This document shows, piece by piece, positions 36,154 through 44,826 of a stretch of 64,000 nt of DNA. How positions within the stretch are numbered: the first letter of the stretch is position 1; every line of letters starts with the position of its first letter. Position numbers and translations under genes: made by a program. The stretch is from positions 62,001-126,000 of the forward strand of contig JAFSAT010000021.1 of assembly GCA_017442185.1 (NCBI GenBank). Reading direction: 5' to 3'. The DNA is from Bacteroidaceae bacterium. Lineage in GTDB: Bacteria > Bacteroidota > Bacteroidia > Bacteroidales > Bacteroidaceae. The notes beneath the pieces were generated by a model. That model had not been told where the DNA came from. It worked only from the letters and a program-made list of their open reading frames with translations, and did no database searches.

Positions 36154-36204
36154 ACAAGTGATGCCCCCGCGTCTGCAAAAGATTGACGCAGGGGCATCAC
36201 TTGT
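36154..36204 (+). terminator. Terminator of the arg operon
   Basis: Arms 36154-36173 and 36185-36204 form a 20-bp GC-rich stem with one mismatch (ACAAGTGATGCCCC... and complement). There is no good T-tract, but stem strength and position 20 bp after argD support the call. Confidence 0.78.
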
Positions 36205-36265
36205 ATGTAGAAGCACCCTTAATGTTAAAGGATTTAAAAAAAACTGATAAAAATAAGAAGTATCA

Positions 36266-36297
36266 TTTATATAAGGCAGCAGCAATAGATATTTTTG
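36266..36297 (+). promoter_or_regulatory. Probable promoter of the ECF sigma gene
   Basis: TATTTTTG (36290-36297) fits the -7 consensus and lies 20 nt after TTTA (36266-36269), a one-base variant of the -33 TTTG. The predicted start is 14-15 nt before the ATG at 36318. Confidence 0.55.
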
Positions 36298-36317
36298 CAT
36301 TATATAAAAATAACAAG

Positions 36318-36812
36318 ATGAAAGAAACAACTTTTAACAACCACATTTGCAGCATGCGCCCCTACCTGATAAAACATGCCCATGTATTGTTGGCCGACGA
36401 CAGCTCTTATGCCGAAGACCTCGCTCATGACACTATCTTAAAGATGATTGAACATGTTGGGACAATCAACAGTATACACAACATAAAAGCATGGTCTTTC
36501 AGAATAATGAAAAACATATACCTGAACTATCGCAGAAGCAAAATACACGAAAAAAATTTTATCACCCCCGAAATGCAGCACGATGCTATCTCAAAAGCAT
36601 CATATATCGATGGAACAGAATTCAGACTCGAAATTGCCGATGCACTCAAATTATTACCCGAAAAATACAGCATGCCACTCAAATTGAGCATTCACGGCTA
36701 CTCATACATTGAGATTGCCAACGCCCAGGGAATTTCTGTGGCTACCGTAAAAAAGAGGATATTCACAGCAAGAGATATACTTCGCACAAAATTAAAGAGA
36801 ACACGTTATTGA
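36318..36812 (+). CDS. ECF-type RNA polymerase sigma factor
   Basis: Start 36318 (MKETTFNNHICSMRP) is chosen because it gives a normal 164-residue ECF factor and lies just after a promoter; the longer frame back to 36183 would run through the arg terminator. Region 2 is seen at about residues 23-70 (SSYAEDLAHDTILKM, IKAWSFRIMKNIYLNYRRSK). Region 4 is at about 108-160 (LPEKYSMPLKLSIHGYSYIEI then ATVKKRIFTARDIL, a helix-turn-helix). No FecR-like anti-sigma or zinc-finger gene lies beside it, so how its activity is controlled is unclear. Confidence 0.9.
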   Translation: MKETTFNNHICSMRPYLIKHAHVLLADDSSYAEDLAHDTILKMIEHVGTINSIHNIKAWSFRIMKNIYLNYRRSKIHEKNFITPEMQHDAISKASYIDGTEFRLEIADALKLLPEKYSMPLKLSIHGYSYIEIANAQGISVATVKKRIFTARDILRTKLKRTRY

Positions 36813-37062
36813 AAAGCTCCGAATATGATAATCTTAAAAAAACAAAAAACTTCCTATAATAGGAATCGGGCACCAAGGATTATCCAAACAGTTAAAGACC
36901 TTTAAAAATTACACACTTTGAAAGAAAGTCAAGGTGCTAAGCGCCGTTTATGCTGATGCAAAATCTTAGCCGGATATGCCTATCCCCAAAATGAAAAGAG
37001 ACAGATACCCGGACTTTTCTGCATCCGTTTTCTTTTAAAAAAAGAAAATTAATGTATATTTT
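36813..37062. other. Unexplained intergenic stretch after the ECF gene
   Basis: No gene is supported in the 402 bp up to 37214. This part holds TTCCTA-TAA-TAGGAA near 36852, GCACC/GGTGC pairing segments about 70 nt apart, a GGATA-TGCC-TATCC hairpin near 36972, and a weak terminator-like CGGA/TCCG hairpin followed by TTTTCTTTT near 37010-37036. The succession of short helices would suit a small structured RNA or a long 3' leader. I do not recognise a known family. Confidence 0.3.
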
Positions 37063-37094
37063 TTTGATACTTTCAACATTATAGAGTAATTTCG
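37063..37094 (+). promoter_or_regulatory. Promoter of the transporter-porin pair
   Basis: TTTG (37063-37066), 20 nt, TAATTTCG (37087-37094), one mismatch from TAnnTTTG. It predicts a leader of about 110 nt before the ATG at 37215. Confidence 0.6.
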
Positions 37095-37214
37095 CGGCAT
37101 ATAATCATAACTTGGGGAAATAGGTGCATTTACATTTAAAATATATCGCCCGACAGGTGAACAACATGCGTCTGCTTCCATAATATTAACACTTTAAATA
37201 AAAAGAAAAACCTT

Positions 37215-38657
37215 ATGATAAGGTTCATCAGAAAGCATGCCCGAATATTCAAGTTGCTGTTTGTAGCCCTGCTCACAGCTATAATCTGGATTCTGCCGAC
37301 AGAATCATTCGGAATAGAAGGGTTGACGACATTACAACAACGCATCATCGCAATTTTTGTATTTGCTGCCACTATGTGGATTCTTGAAGCGGTACCGGCA
37401 TGGACAACATCACTCTGCATAATAGTGCTGATGCTGCTCACTGTATCAAACAGCGGAATAACATTCCTTATAAGTGATATTCCAAAGGAGGAGCTTATAA
37501 GTTATAAGACAATAATGGCGACCTTTGCCGACCAAACGGTGATGCTGTTTCTCGGAGGTTTCATCCTTGCCCTTGTTGCATCCAAGAGCGGTGTAGATAT
37601 AACATTGGCACGCGCAATGCTCCGCCCGTTCGGAACACGTCCGGCAACGGTGCTTTTCGGTTTCTTGCTGGTGACAGCCATCTTCTCGATGTTTGTCAGC
37701 AATACAGCCACAGCCGCCATGATGCTAACCTTTCTGACCCCTGTGCTAAAATCGCTTCCACCCGACGAAAAGGGGCGCACTGCATTAGCACTTGCAATAC
37801 CCATCGGAGCCAACATCGGAGGATTGGGCACACCTATCGGCACACCCCCCAACGGCATTGCACTCGGCTATCTGAACAACAGCGAGGGGCTTAATATGGG
37901 TATAGGCTTCGACGATTGGATGTTTATAATGACACCGCTTGTGTTGGTTATTCTTATTTTTGCTTGGTTGCTTCTGAAACACCTCTACGGCTTTAAAGCA
38001 GAGAAAGTGCAACTTAAAATCATAGGAGGAGCCAAGAAAGGGTGGCGCACCACGGTGATATATGCAACATTGGCCGTAACCATCCTCCTTTGGGTATTTG
38101 AAAAGCAAACAGGCATCAATTCATACGTGGTTGCACTCATACCAGTGGGAGTGTTTGCTCTTACACGTATAATAAAATCCAAAGACCTCAAAGATATTGA
38201 TTGGGCCGTGCTATGGATGGTAGCCGGAGGCTTTGCACTCGGAGTGGGCATGGACAAGACCGGACTTGCAAAGACACTTGTGGCAGCTATCCCCTTCACC
38301 GATTGGCCGGTGCTTCTTGTGATAGTAGGAAGCGGAATAATCTGCTGGATTCTATCCACGTTCATCTCAAATTCGGCGGCAGCAGCACTTATGGTTCCCA
38401 TATTGGCAGCCGTCGGCAAGGGCATGGGACCGCTTTTGGATCCATACGGCGGCATAGGAACACTGCTCATCGGTATTGCAATGTCGGCATCGTTTGCAAT
38501 GGCTCTGCCCATAAGCACACCTCCGAATGCAATAGCATACTCAACCGGACTTATTAAATCGTCACAAATGTGCATTGTAGGTGTGATAGTGGGAGTGTTT
38601 GCCCTGACAATCGGATATATAACATTAGTTATTATAGGACGCCTGGGATTCTTCTGA
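37215..38657 (+). CDS. SLC13/DASS-family anion transporter
   Basis: The 480-residue inner-membrane protein has about 12 transmembrane helices and belongs to the divalent anion:sodium symporter family (dicarboxylates, citrate or sulfate). Two copies of the family signature are seen: SNTATAAMM with a following GGLGTPIGTPPN near residues 155-215, and SNSAAAALMVPI with PISTPPNAIAYSTG near 385-450. These Ser-Asn-Thr/Ser motifs bind sodium and the carboxylate. The WILEAVPAW segment near the N-terminus is also typical. The substrate is not certain. It is followed by a porin gene after 48 bp, a likely transport pair. Confidence 0.9.
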   Translation: MIRFIRKHARIFKLLFVALLTAIIWILPTESFGIEGLTTLQQRIIAIFVFAATMWILEAVPAWTTSLCIIVLMLLTVSNSGITFLISDIPKEELISYKTIMATFADQTVMLFLGGFILALVASKSGVDITLARAMLRPFGTRPATVLFGFLLVTAIFSMFVSNTATAAMMLTFLTPVLKSLPPDEKGRTALALAIPIGANIGGLGTPIGTPPNGIALGYLNNSEGLNMGIGFDDWMFIMTPLVLVILIFAWLLLKHLYGFKAEKVQLKIIGGAKKGWRTTVIYATLAVTILLWVFEKQTGINSYVVALIPVGVFALTRIIKSKDLKDIDWAVLWMVAGGFALGVGMDKTGLAKTLVAAIPFTDWPVLLVIVGSGIICWILSTFISNSAAAALMVPILAAVGKGMGPLLDPYGGIGTLLIGIAMSASFAMALPISTPPNAIAYSTGLIKSSQMCIVGVIVGVFALTIGYITLVIIGRLGFF

Positions 38658-38705
38658 TAACAACAGATTATACAAGAACAGATAAACACACATTAATTTA
38701 ATAAA

Positions 38706-39968
38706 ATGAAAAAGTTTCTACTCATTGCAGCAATTGCAACATTCGCACTGCAAATGCATGCGCAAGAGAGCACAAAGCCCTCGGTTAAGCTCTACGGGTT
38801 TGTACGTAACTATGCAAGCATAGACACTCGCGACAACCTAAGCAGCAATAGCGACCAATTTAACCTGATACCCAAAGACGAGCGAATGAACGAGTATGGC
38901 GACGACCTTAACAAAAATGCCGACATTCTGCTCCTAAGCATCACCACTCGCCTTGGACTGAACATTACCGGCCCCGAATTTTTGGGTGCAAAGACCTCGG
39001 CAAAAATTGAAGCGGATTTTGCAGGATTCGGAACAAGCAACACAGTATTGCGCATACGTCAGGCATACGCAAAAATGGATTGGGAAAAACAGAGCCTGCT
39101 GGTGGGTCAGGCATGGCACCCAATGATGGGCGACATGATGCCCGACGTGTTCAGCCTTGCAACAGGAGCCCCTTTCACCCCCTTCAGCCGCACTCCCCAA
39201 GTGCGATACGACCGGAAAGCCGGAAAATTCACTCTCACGGCAACCGCACTGTACCAATTCCAATATCTCTCATACGGCCCCAAGGAGAACGATTTAAACA
39301 GCTCCACCACATCGTTTGAATATGCGCGTAAGGCTATTGTCCCCGAGATATATTTACAAGCAATGTATAAGAACGGAAACTTTATGGCAGGCGCAGGCGT
39401 GGACATCTTAACACTTAAACCCCGCACAGAATTTACAGACCCCAAAGGTATACAAATACCGAGCGACGAACTTGTGTCCGGAATAACATCCACTCTGTTT
39501 GCATCGTACAAAAGCGGCAATTGGGGATTTAAGGGACGCATCACAGCTGCACAAAACGCATCGCATCTGAATATGCTTAGCGGATACGGTGTTACAGAAA
39601 TTAAGGAGAACGGCGAGGTGGAATATGGCTGTCTGAACAGCGTGACCGCTTGGATGGACGTAACATATAAACAACAGTTGAAGAGAGGAACACTCACCTA
39701 CTGTCTCTTTGGAGGATACGGCAAAAATACAGGCTGCAAGGACGACTTTGCCGACCCCTCGATGATGTATATACGAGGCTTCAAGAATATTGACAATTTT
39801 TGGCGTGTGGCTCCAAGCATACTATACACACACAACGCAATGCAGATAGGTCTTGAGTATGAACCAACAACAGTGGGCTACGGCACAATGAACGCCGACG
39901 GCAGCGTCGACAAGACCCACTCTGTGACCAACCATCGTGTGTGCGCACTCTTGAAATACAATTTCTAA
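38706..39968 (+). CDS. Outer-membrane porin-like beta-barrel
   Basis: The 420-residue product has a signal peptide (MKKFLLIAAIATFALQMHAQ) and a beta-barrel of about 16 or more strands starting VKLYGFVRNYASIDTRDN and ending in KYNF. Blocks such as LGLNITGPEFLGAKTSAKIEAD, followed by FAGFGTS, and LRIRQAYAKMDWEKQSLLVGQ resemble Bacteroidota DcaP/phosphate-selective-porin-like proteins. Placed after the anion transporter with no terminator between, it may let the same substrate cross the outer membrane. That link is inference from context. Confidence 0.8.
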   Translation: MKKFLLIAAIATFALQMHAQESTKPSVKLYGFVRNYASIDTRDNLSSNSDQFNLIPKDERMNEYGDDLNKNADILLLSITTRLGLNITGPEFLGAKTSAKIEADFAGFGTSNTVLRIRQAYAKMDWEKQSLLVGQAWHPMMGDMMPDVFSLATGAPFTPFSRTPQVRYDRKAGKFTLTATALYQFQYLSYGPKENDLNSSTTSFEYARKAIVPEIYLQAMYKNGNFMAGAGVDILTLKPRTEFTDPKGIQIPSDELVSGITSTLFASYKSGNWGFKGRITAAQNASHLNMLSGYGVTEIKENGEVEYGCLNSVTAWMDVTYKQQLKRGTLTYCLFGGYGKNTGCKDDFADPSMMYIRGFKNIDNFWRVAPSILYTHNAMQIGLEYEPTTVGYGTMNADGSVDKTHSVTNHRVCALLKYNF

Positions 39969-39987
39969 GAACACAGGGAACAGAAAA

Positions 39988-40052
39988 AGGAGAAATAAAA
40001 CAGAAGGTTGCAATCGGCATTTAAGATTGCAACCTTCTGTTTTATTTCTCCT
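39988..40052. terminator. Perfect 28-bp hairpin between convergent genes
   Basis: Arms 39988-40015 and 40025-40052 are exact complements around a 9-nt loop, with T/A-rich tracts inside the arms (TTTTATTTCTCCT). The minus-strand gene's stop and last codons (40042-40052) lie in the right arm, so the terminator is partly coding. Confidence 0.88.
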
Positions 40053-41010
40053 GCAAACAATTGTGATTGTGCCTATACAGATGCCACGTATTTACCACAT
40101 TGTGCCAGATGCTGTAAAATCCTCCGGCTATAGCTGTCACAGGTGTCATAAAAGTGTAAGCAAGCCAAATGGCAAAAACTGTATTCTTCTGTCCGAGCGC
40201 CTGACCACCCTCAACCGTACGCCCATATACACACCCCACTCTACGCCCCAATGCAAACTGCACCATACAACAGAACAGCGACACAATAGCAATACCGGCC
40301 ATCACATACAACGGCAGCGAGGAGTGTGCAATTGCACGTGCCGACACTGCAATGGCAAGCGCCAACGAAACAAGCCACAAATAAAACGGCCAAGCCTGCC
40401 CATACTCTACAATATAACGATGCACACGCGGAAAAAGATAGCGCAGCAGCTCGGCAGCAGCAAGCGGACACAACAACAGCGGAAACACTTTACCCATTAT
40501 AAGCATAAAAGAGGAGGTAAACGACACCCCTTCAACAGGATTGGTAAGTGTCAGAAAAAATGGAGCAACCACAGCCACCGACATATTTATCAGCATTGTG
40601 TATGATATTAGCGACGAGGCATTGCCGCCCAATTTCACAGTTATCACTGCGGCAGCCGTAGCTGTGGGACAGACGATACACAGCATTGCAGTCTCAAGCA
40701 ACACACGAATCTCTATATTACGCGGAAACACAAAAGCAACCACAAGCGAAAGAGCGATAAAAACAAACATCTGAAAAGCCAACAGCCACAGATGCCATTT
40801 TGAGACTCTAAGCTCCTTTAAACGAACCTTGCAAAAGGTAAAAAAGAGCATAAAGAAAATAAGCAGCGGCTGCACAAATGCAACAACTTGAGCCGCAACG
40901 GCATGTGTGCCATCGAACAGCGGTACATTAACATAAATCAAATACATCAGCACACCGCTTATCATTGCAATCGGCAACGCCCAATCCCTCAGTATAGAGT
41001 GAAAATTCAT
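40042..41010 (-). CDS. BASS-family (bile acid:Na+ symporter-like) transporter
   Basis: The 322-residue membrane protein has about ten helices and the BASS fold. Family cues are the N-terminal DWALPIAMISGVLMYLIY, VQPLLIFFMLFFTFCKV near residue 48, and CIVCPTATAAAVITVKLGGN, which is the sodium-site crossover helix. BASS members import organic anions such as bile acids, pantoate or pyruvate with sodium; the substrate here is unknown. It is convergent with the porin gene and upstream of nothing else on its strand except the nnrD gene 93 bp away. Confidence 0.85.
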   Translation of the reverse strand: MNFHSILRDWALPIAMISGVLMYLIYVNVPLFDGTHAVAAQVVAFVQPLLIFFMLFFTFCKVRLKELRVSKWHLWLLAFQMFVFIALSLVVAFVFPRNIEIRVLLETAMLCIVCPTATAAAVITVKLGGNASSLISYTMLINMSVAVVAPFFLTLTNPVEGVSFTSSFMLIMGKVFPLLLCPLAAAELLRYLFPRVHRYIVEYGQAWPFYLWLVSLALAIAVSARAIAHSSLPLYVMAGIAIVSLFCCMVQFALGRRVGCVYGRTVEGGQALGQKNTVFAIWLAYTFMTPVTAIAGGFYSIWHNVVNTWHLYRHNHNCLQEK

Positions 41011-41103
41011 TAATTCTTGCCTTTTTAGTTTTTAATTAGGAACTGCTTTATTTTGGAATCATAAAATTCTTATGAATAGAAATAAAACCGTTTCCTGACA
41101 TTA

Positions 41104-42054
41104 TCACTTGTCATCACAGAGACTCTCCAACACCCTCCACGAATCACGAAGATGCTCCACAATGTCGCCTGCAACCATTGCCGTAACACCTGTATGGGCT
41201 GCCGCTGCGTCACCTGCCGCACCATGCACATAAACCGCAATACGCGCTGCATCCACAGCACAATAGCCTTGAGCCAAAAGTGCCAGAAGCACACCTGTGA
41301 GCACATCGCCACTACCGCCTGTTGCCATTCCCACATTGCCTGTTGTATTAACGAAACATTCACCCGATGGTGACAACACCACCGTGCAGGCCCCCTTCAG
41401 CACTATGCACAAAGCATATTTTCGTGACATCATTTTGGCTTTTTCAAGAGCCTCACTGAAATTGGAAAAGCCATCGGCGAGACGAGCAAATTCACCCATG
41501 TGCGGAGTAATAACACTGCCATTAGGAATATAATCAAGCAAAGAGGGCGCCGACGACAATATATTCAGCGCATCCGCATCGAGCACCATAGGATAACGAG
41601 ATGAGCGCAGCAACCCCTCGATGGCACGCACTGTGCGCACGTCTCTTCCGAGACCCGGGCCCACTCCCACTGCCGTATAACGCTCCGTTGGCAGCACATC
41701 GCTTATGCAAACATCACAACTGTCCGAAACAGTCATAGCCTCGGGCACCGAACTTTGAACAATAGAATTGTTGCAATCGGGCAGATGCACCGTTAGAAGC
41801 CCGACACCCGAACGCAAGGCTGCCCTTGCCGCCAATATCGAGGCTCCGGCCATCCCTTTAGAACCTGCAACAAGGAGTGCACGCCCAAAATCACCTTTAT
41901 GAGCATATCTGTTACGCGGCTTCAAAAGGTCGGCAACATCTGACGCCGAAGTAAGCCGACACCGGCCTTGCGAGAGCATATTACGCACCTGCTCCATCCT
42001 TAGAGTGCATGCTGCCAAATTATTATTACCTGAAAAGGAGACATTATCGGGCAT
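41104..42054 (-). CDS. nnrD: ADP/ATP-dependent NAD(P)H-hydrate dehydratase (NnrD domain only)
   Basis: NnrD repairs hydrated NAD(P)H using ADP or ATP. The product (316 residues from the ATG at 42054; a GTG at 42105 would add 17) has the ribokinase-like YjeF C-domain: LKPRNRYAHKGDFGRALLVAG near residue 45, VGVGPGLGRD, VLDADALNIL, ITPHMGEFARL, and NVGMATGGSGDVLTGV near 250 with the catalytic Asp. The N-terminal epimerase (NnrE) domain, usually fused in bacteria to give about 500 residues, is missing. Upstream lie the tRNA genes, so the epimerase is not just frameshifted. Confidence 0.88.
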   Translation of the reverse strand: MPDNVSFSGNNNLAACTLRMEQVRNMLSQGRCRLTSASDVADLLKPRNRYAHKGDFGRALLVAGSKGMAGASILAARAALRSGVGLLTVHLPDCNNSIVQSSVPEAMTVSDSCDVCISDVLPTERYTAVGVGPGLGRDVRTVRAIEGLLRSSRYPMVLDADALNILSSAPSLLDYIPNGSVITPHMGEFARLADGFSNFSEALEKAKMMSRKYALCIVLKGACTVVLSPSGECFVNTTGNVGMATGGSGDVLTGVLLALLAQGYCAVDAARIAVYVHGAAGDAAAAHTGVTAMVAGDIVEHLRDSWRVLESLCDDK

Positions 42055-42134
42055 ATCCAAACAGTTTATATATGCAAAAATGAGATAAAAAAACAAGAAA
42101 AACACATATTGCGATAAAATATTTTAAAAAAACA

Positions 42135-42165
42135 TTTGCATTTACCGAAAAAAGCCTTACCTTTG
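42135..42165 (+). promoter_or_regulatory. Promoter of the tRNA-Val pair
   Basis: TTTG (42135-42138), 19 nt, TACCTTTG (42158-42165), a full consensus match. The predicted start is about 20 nt before the first tRNA. Confidence 0.85.
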
Positions 42166-42192
42166 CAACGCATTTGAGGGTTGTAGCCTTTC

Positions 42193-42267
42193 GGGCGTTT
42201 AGCTCAGCTGGTTTAGAGCATCTGCCTTACAAGCAGAGGGTCGGCGGTTCGAATCCGTCAACGCCCA
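42193..42267 (+). tRNA. tRNA-Val (anticodon UAC), copy 1
   Basis: A 75-nt cloverleaf: acceptor GGGCGTT/AACGCCC, D-arm AGCTCAGCTGGTT, anticodon stem TCTGC/GCAGA with loop CTTACAA, and T-arm GGCGGTTCGAATCCGTC. The discriminator is A and CCA is not encoded. Confidence 0.96.
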
Positions 42268-42324
42268 CGAAAAGGTAAGTGAATAGAGTAGATTTTTTCT
42301 CCGGCTGCATCCCTTTACAATCAA

Positions 42325-42399
42325 GGGCGTTTAGCTCAGCTGGTTTAGAGCATCTGCCTTACAAGCAGAGGGTCGGCGGTTCGAATCCGTCAACGCCCA
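42325..42399 (+). tRNA. tRNA-Val (anticodon UAC), copy 2
   Basis: Identical to copy 1, 132 bp downstream, and separated from it by a 57-nt spacer that is not itself repeated. It is probably cotranscribed and cut from one precursor. CCA is not encoded. Confidence 0.96.
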
Positions 42400-42408
42400 C
42401 AGTTATCC

Positions 42409-42440
42409 AAAGACTTGCATTCGCAAGTCTTTTCTTTTTA
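42409..42440 (+). terminator. Terminator of the tRNA-Val transcript
   Basis: AAAGACTTGC (42409-42418) and GCAAGTCTTT (42423-42432) form a perfect 10-bp stem with a 4-nt loop and a T-rich tail. Confidence 0.9.
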
Positions 42441-42651
42441 TATACATATTTTCACAAAGTTTAAACAGACCGTATCAAACCTTTTCTTACAAAAAAGAGG
42501 GCTTTCCATTTTTTATTACTATTTTAGCCCGCAAGAAAAGAGACGAAACTGCTTATACAAAAAAACAGCACACAACACCCGTTAGTGTTGTATGCAAGAA
42601 TCAAAGCAGTTACGCCATAATATATACATAATCAAACAGCATCGTAAGACT

Positions 42652-44805
42652 ATGGCAAAGAAAGGCGGCAAAGCAAGCAGGCGCATGAACAGACGCCAGC
42701 TTATAGAGATGATTGTAGAATTATTCAATCGTCGCGACAGCGAGCAATTGAGCACCAAGGAGATATTCAAGGAACTAAGCCTTACATCCACATCGGCACG
42801 CACACACTGTGTGACGATACTCGACGAGATGGTTTTTGACGGCTATCTGCTTGAGCCTGCATTTCGCAAATATATCCTCGCAAACAGAGGCTCCGTTATA
42901 TGCGGCACTTTCCATCGCAACAACGAAGGATACAACATGGTATATCCCGAGGACGGAGGAGAACCGGTGATGATAAGCGAGCGACACTCCATGCACGCCC
43001 TCACCGACGATTACGTGCGTGTGACACTGTTTGCCAAACGACGCGGTCGCGGCCCCGAAGGTGAAGTTGCCGAAATAATGCGTCGCAAGCACGACACATT
43101 CGTTGGCGAACTTAAGGTAGAAAAGCACTATGCACTCCTGCTCACCGAGAGCCGCATAATGCCCAATGACATATTCATTCCACGCGAACATCTGAAAGGA
43201 GGCCGCAGCGGCGACAAAGCCGTAGTAAAATTGTTGGAGTGGCCGCTTGAGAGCCGCAACCCCGTGGGGAAAGTTGTGGATATACTCGGGAAAAACGGAG
43301 ACAATGACGCCGAAATGAATGCCATACTTGTGGAATACGGCCTGCCATACATCTACCCCGTTGCAGTGGAAGAGGCTGCCAACAGACTGCCGGCAGACAT
43401 TACAGCCAAAGAGATTTCAGGTCGCGAAGACTTTAGAGACATCACAACCTTCACCATCGACCCCGAAGATGCAAAAGACTTTGACGATGCAATATCAGTG
43501 CTTCCCCTGAGCGGTGGAGATATGTGGGAGATAGGCGTACACATTGCCGACGTATCACACTACGTCACCGAAGGCAGCACAATAGACAAAGAGGCACTGA
43601 AACGCGCAACATCCATATACCTCGTCGACCGCACAATACCAATGCTTCCCGAGCGTTTGTGCAATTTCCTATGTTCACTGCGCCCCAACGAAGATAAGCT
43701 AACATACTCCGTAATATTCACAATGAACAAAGCTGCCGAGGTTAAAAACTTCCGCATCACGCGCGGAGTGATAAACAGCAACAGACGCTTCAGCTACGAA
43801 GAGGTGCAGAAGATTCTGACAACAGGCGCCGGCGACTATGCAGCAGAACTATCGACGCTTAACGAAATGGCACAAGCCATGCGTCAACGTCGTTTCGCGG
43901 CCGGAGCAATAGACTTTCAACAAGCCGAAGTACACTTCCGTCTCGACGAAAAGGGGAAGCCGCTATCTGTATATTTCAGCGAGAGCAACGAATCACACCA
44001 GCTAATCGAAGAATTTATGCTTTTGGCCAACCGTACTGTAGCCGAAACAATAGGCAAACGCACACAAAAAAACAGCCCAAAAACATTCGTTTACCGCATA
44101 CACGACACCCCCGACCCCGAGAAACTCACCACATTGGCACGCTTCGTCGCAAAACTTGGTTACAAGATGAAGAGCGCATCGGGACGCACCACCTCGCCAT
44201 CGGCATTGAACAATCTGCTCAACGAAATAAAAGGCAGCAAAGAGCAAAACGTGATTGAACAAATTTCGCTACGCACAATGCAAAAGGCAAAATATTCCAC
44301 ACAAAACATCGGACACTACGGGTTATCATTCAAATACTACACACATTTCACATCACCCATACGTCGCTACCCCGACCTGATGGTTCACCGCCTGCTCACT
44401 CGCTATCTTACCGACCGGGCACGCTCGGTAAGCGCCACAAAATACGAAGACCTGTGCGAACACTGCTCGGCACAGGAACAGGTAGCCGCCAACGCCGAGC
44501 GAGCAAGCATAAAATACAAACAGGTAGAGTTCATGAGCGAACATATTGGCGAGGAATACGACGCCGTGATAAGCGGAGTAACCGAGTGGGGCATATATGC
44601 CGAAATAAACGAAAATAAATGCGAAGGCATGATACCCCTGCGCACATTACAGGACGACTATTACGAATTTGACGATGCGAACTATTGCCTTGTGGGACGC
44701 CGCAAACATCGTAAATATATGATAGGCGACCCCATACGCATACGCATAGCACGCGCCAACCTCGACCGTAAACAGTTAGACTACGAATTAGTGGAAGAAT
44801 TTTAA
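42652..44805 (+). CDS. rnr: Ribonuclease R
   Basis: RNase R is a processive 3'-5' exoribonuclease able to degrade structured RNA. Start 42652 (MAKKGGKASRRMNRRQ) gives 717 residues; a longer frame from 42592 would include a small leader hairpin (ACAACAC/GTGTTGT, 42572-42591) and its flank. An N-terminal helix-turn-helix (about 20-75), two cold-shock domains, the RNB catalytic domain with FTIDPEDAKDFDDAISV near residue 278 (catalytic Asp cluster), HYGLSFKYYTHFTSPIRRYPD near 560, and a C-terminal S1 domain (YDAVISGVTEWGIYAEI near 640) are present. Unlike E. coli RNase R it has no long Lys-rich tail. Confidence 0.95.
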   Translation: MAKKGGKASRRMNRRQLIEMIVELFNRRDSEQLSTKEIFKELSLTSTSARTHCVTILDEMVFDGYLLEPAFRKYILANRGSVICGTFHRNNEGYNMVYPEDGGEPVMISERHSMHALTDDYVRVTLFAKRRGRGPEGEVAEIMRRKHDTFVGELKVEKHYALLLTESRIMPNDIFIPREHLKGGRSGDKAVVKLLEWPLESRNPVGKVVDILGKNGDNDAEMNAILVEYGLPYIYPVAVEEAANRLPADITAKEISGREDFRDITTFTIDPEDAKDFDDAISVLPLSGGDMWEIGVHIADVSHYVTEGSTIDKEALKRATSIYLVDRTIPMLPERLCNFLCSLRPNEDKLTYSVIFTMNKAAEVKNFRITRGVINSNRRFSYEEVQKILTTGAGDYAAELSTLNEMAQAMRQRRFAAGAIDFQQAEVHFRLDEKGKPLSVYFSESNESHQLIEEFMLLANRTVAETIGKRTQKNSPKTFVYRIHDTPDPEKLTTLARFVAKLGYKMKSASGRTTSPSALNNLLNEIKGSKEQNVIEQISLRTMQKAKYSTQNIGHYGLSFKYYTHFTSPIRRYPDLMVHRLLTRYLTDRARSVSATKYEDLCEHCSAQEQVAANAERASIKYKQVEFMSEHIGEEYDAVISGVTEWGIYAEINENKCEGMIPLRTLQDDYYEFDDANYCLVGRRKHRKYMIGDPIRIRIARANLDRKQLDYELVEEF

Positions 44806-44826
44806 CAGCAACCCTCGACATACACC

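Noticed and set aside
40027-40605. A 192-codon plus-strand frame opposite the BASS gene
   Set aside because: It starts inside the terminator hairpin, has a His/Thr/Arg-rich composition without a fold signature, and is antisense to a clear transporter gene.
42193-42399. tRNA-Val genes as an integration (att) site
   Set aside because: No integrase, no partial tRNA 3' copy further away and no foreign-looking cargo; the flanking genes are core genes.
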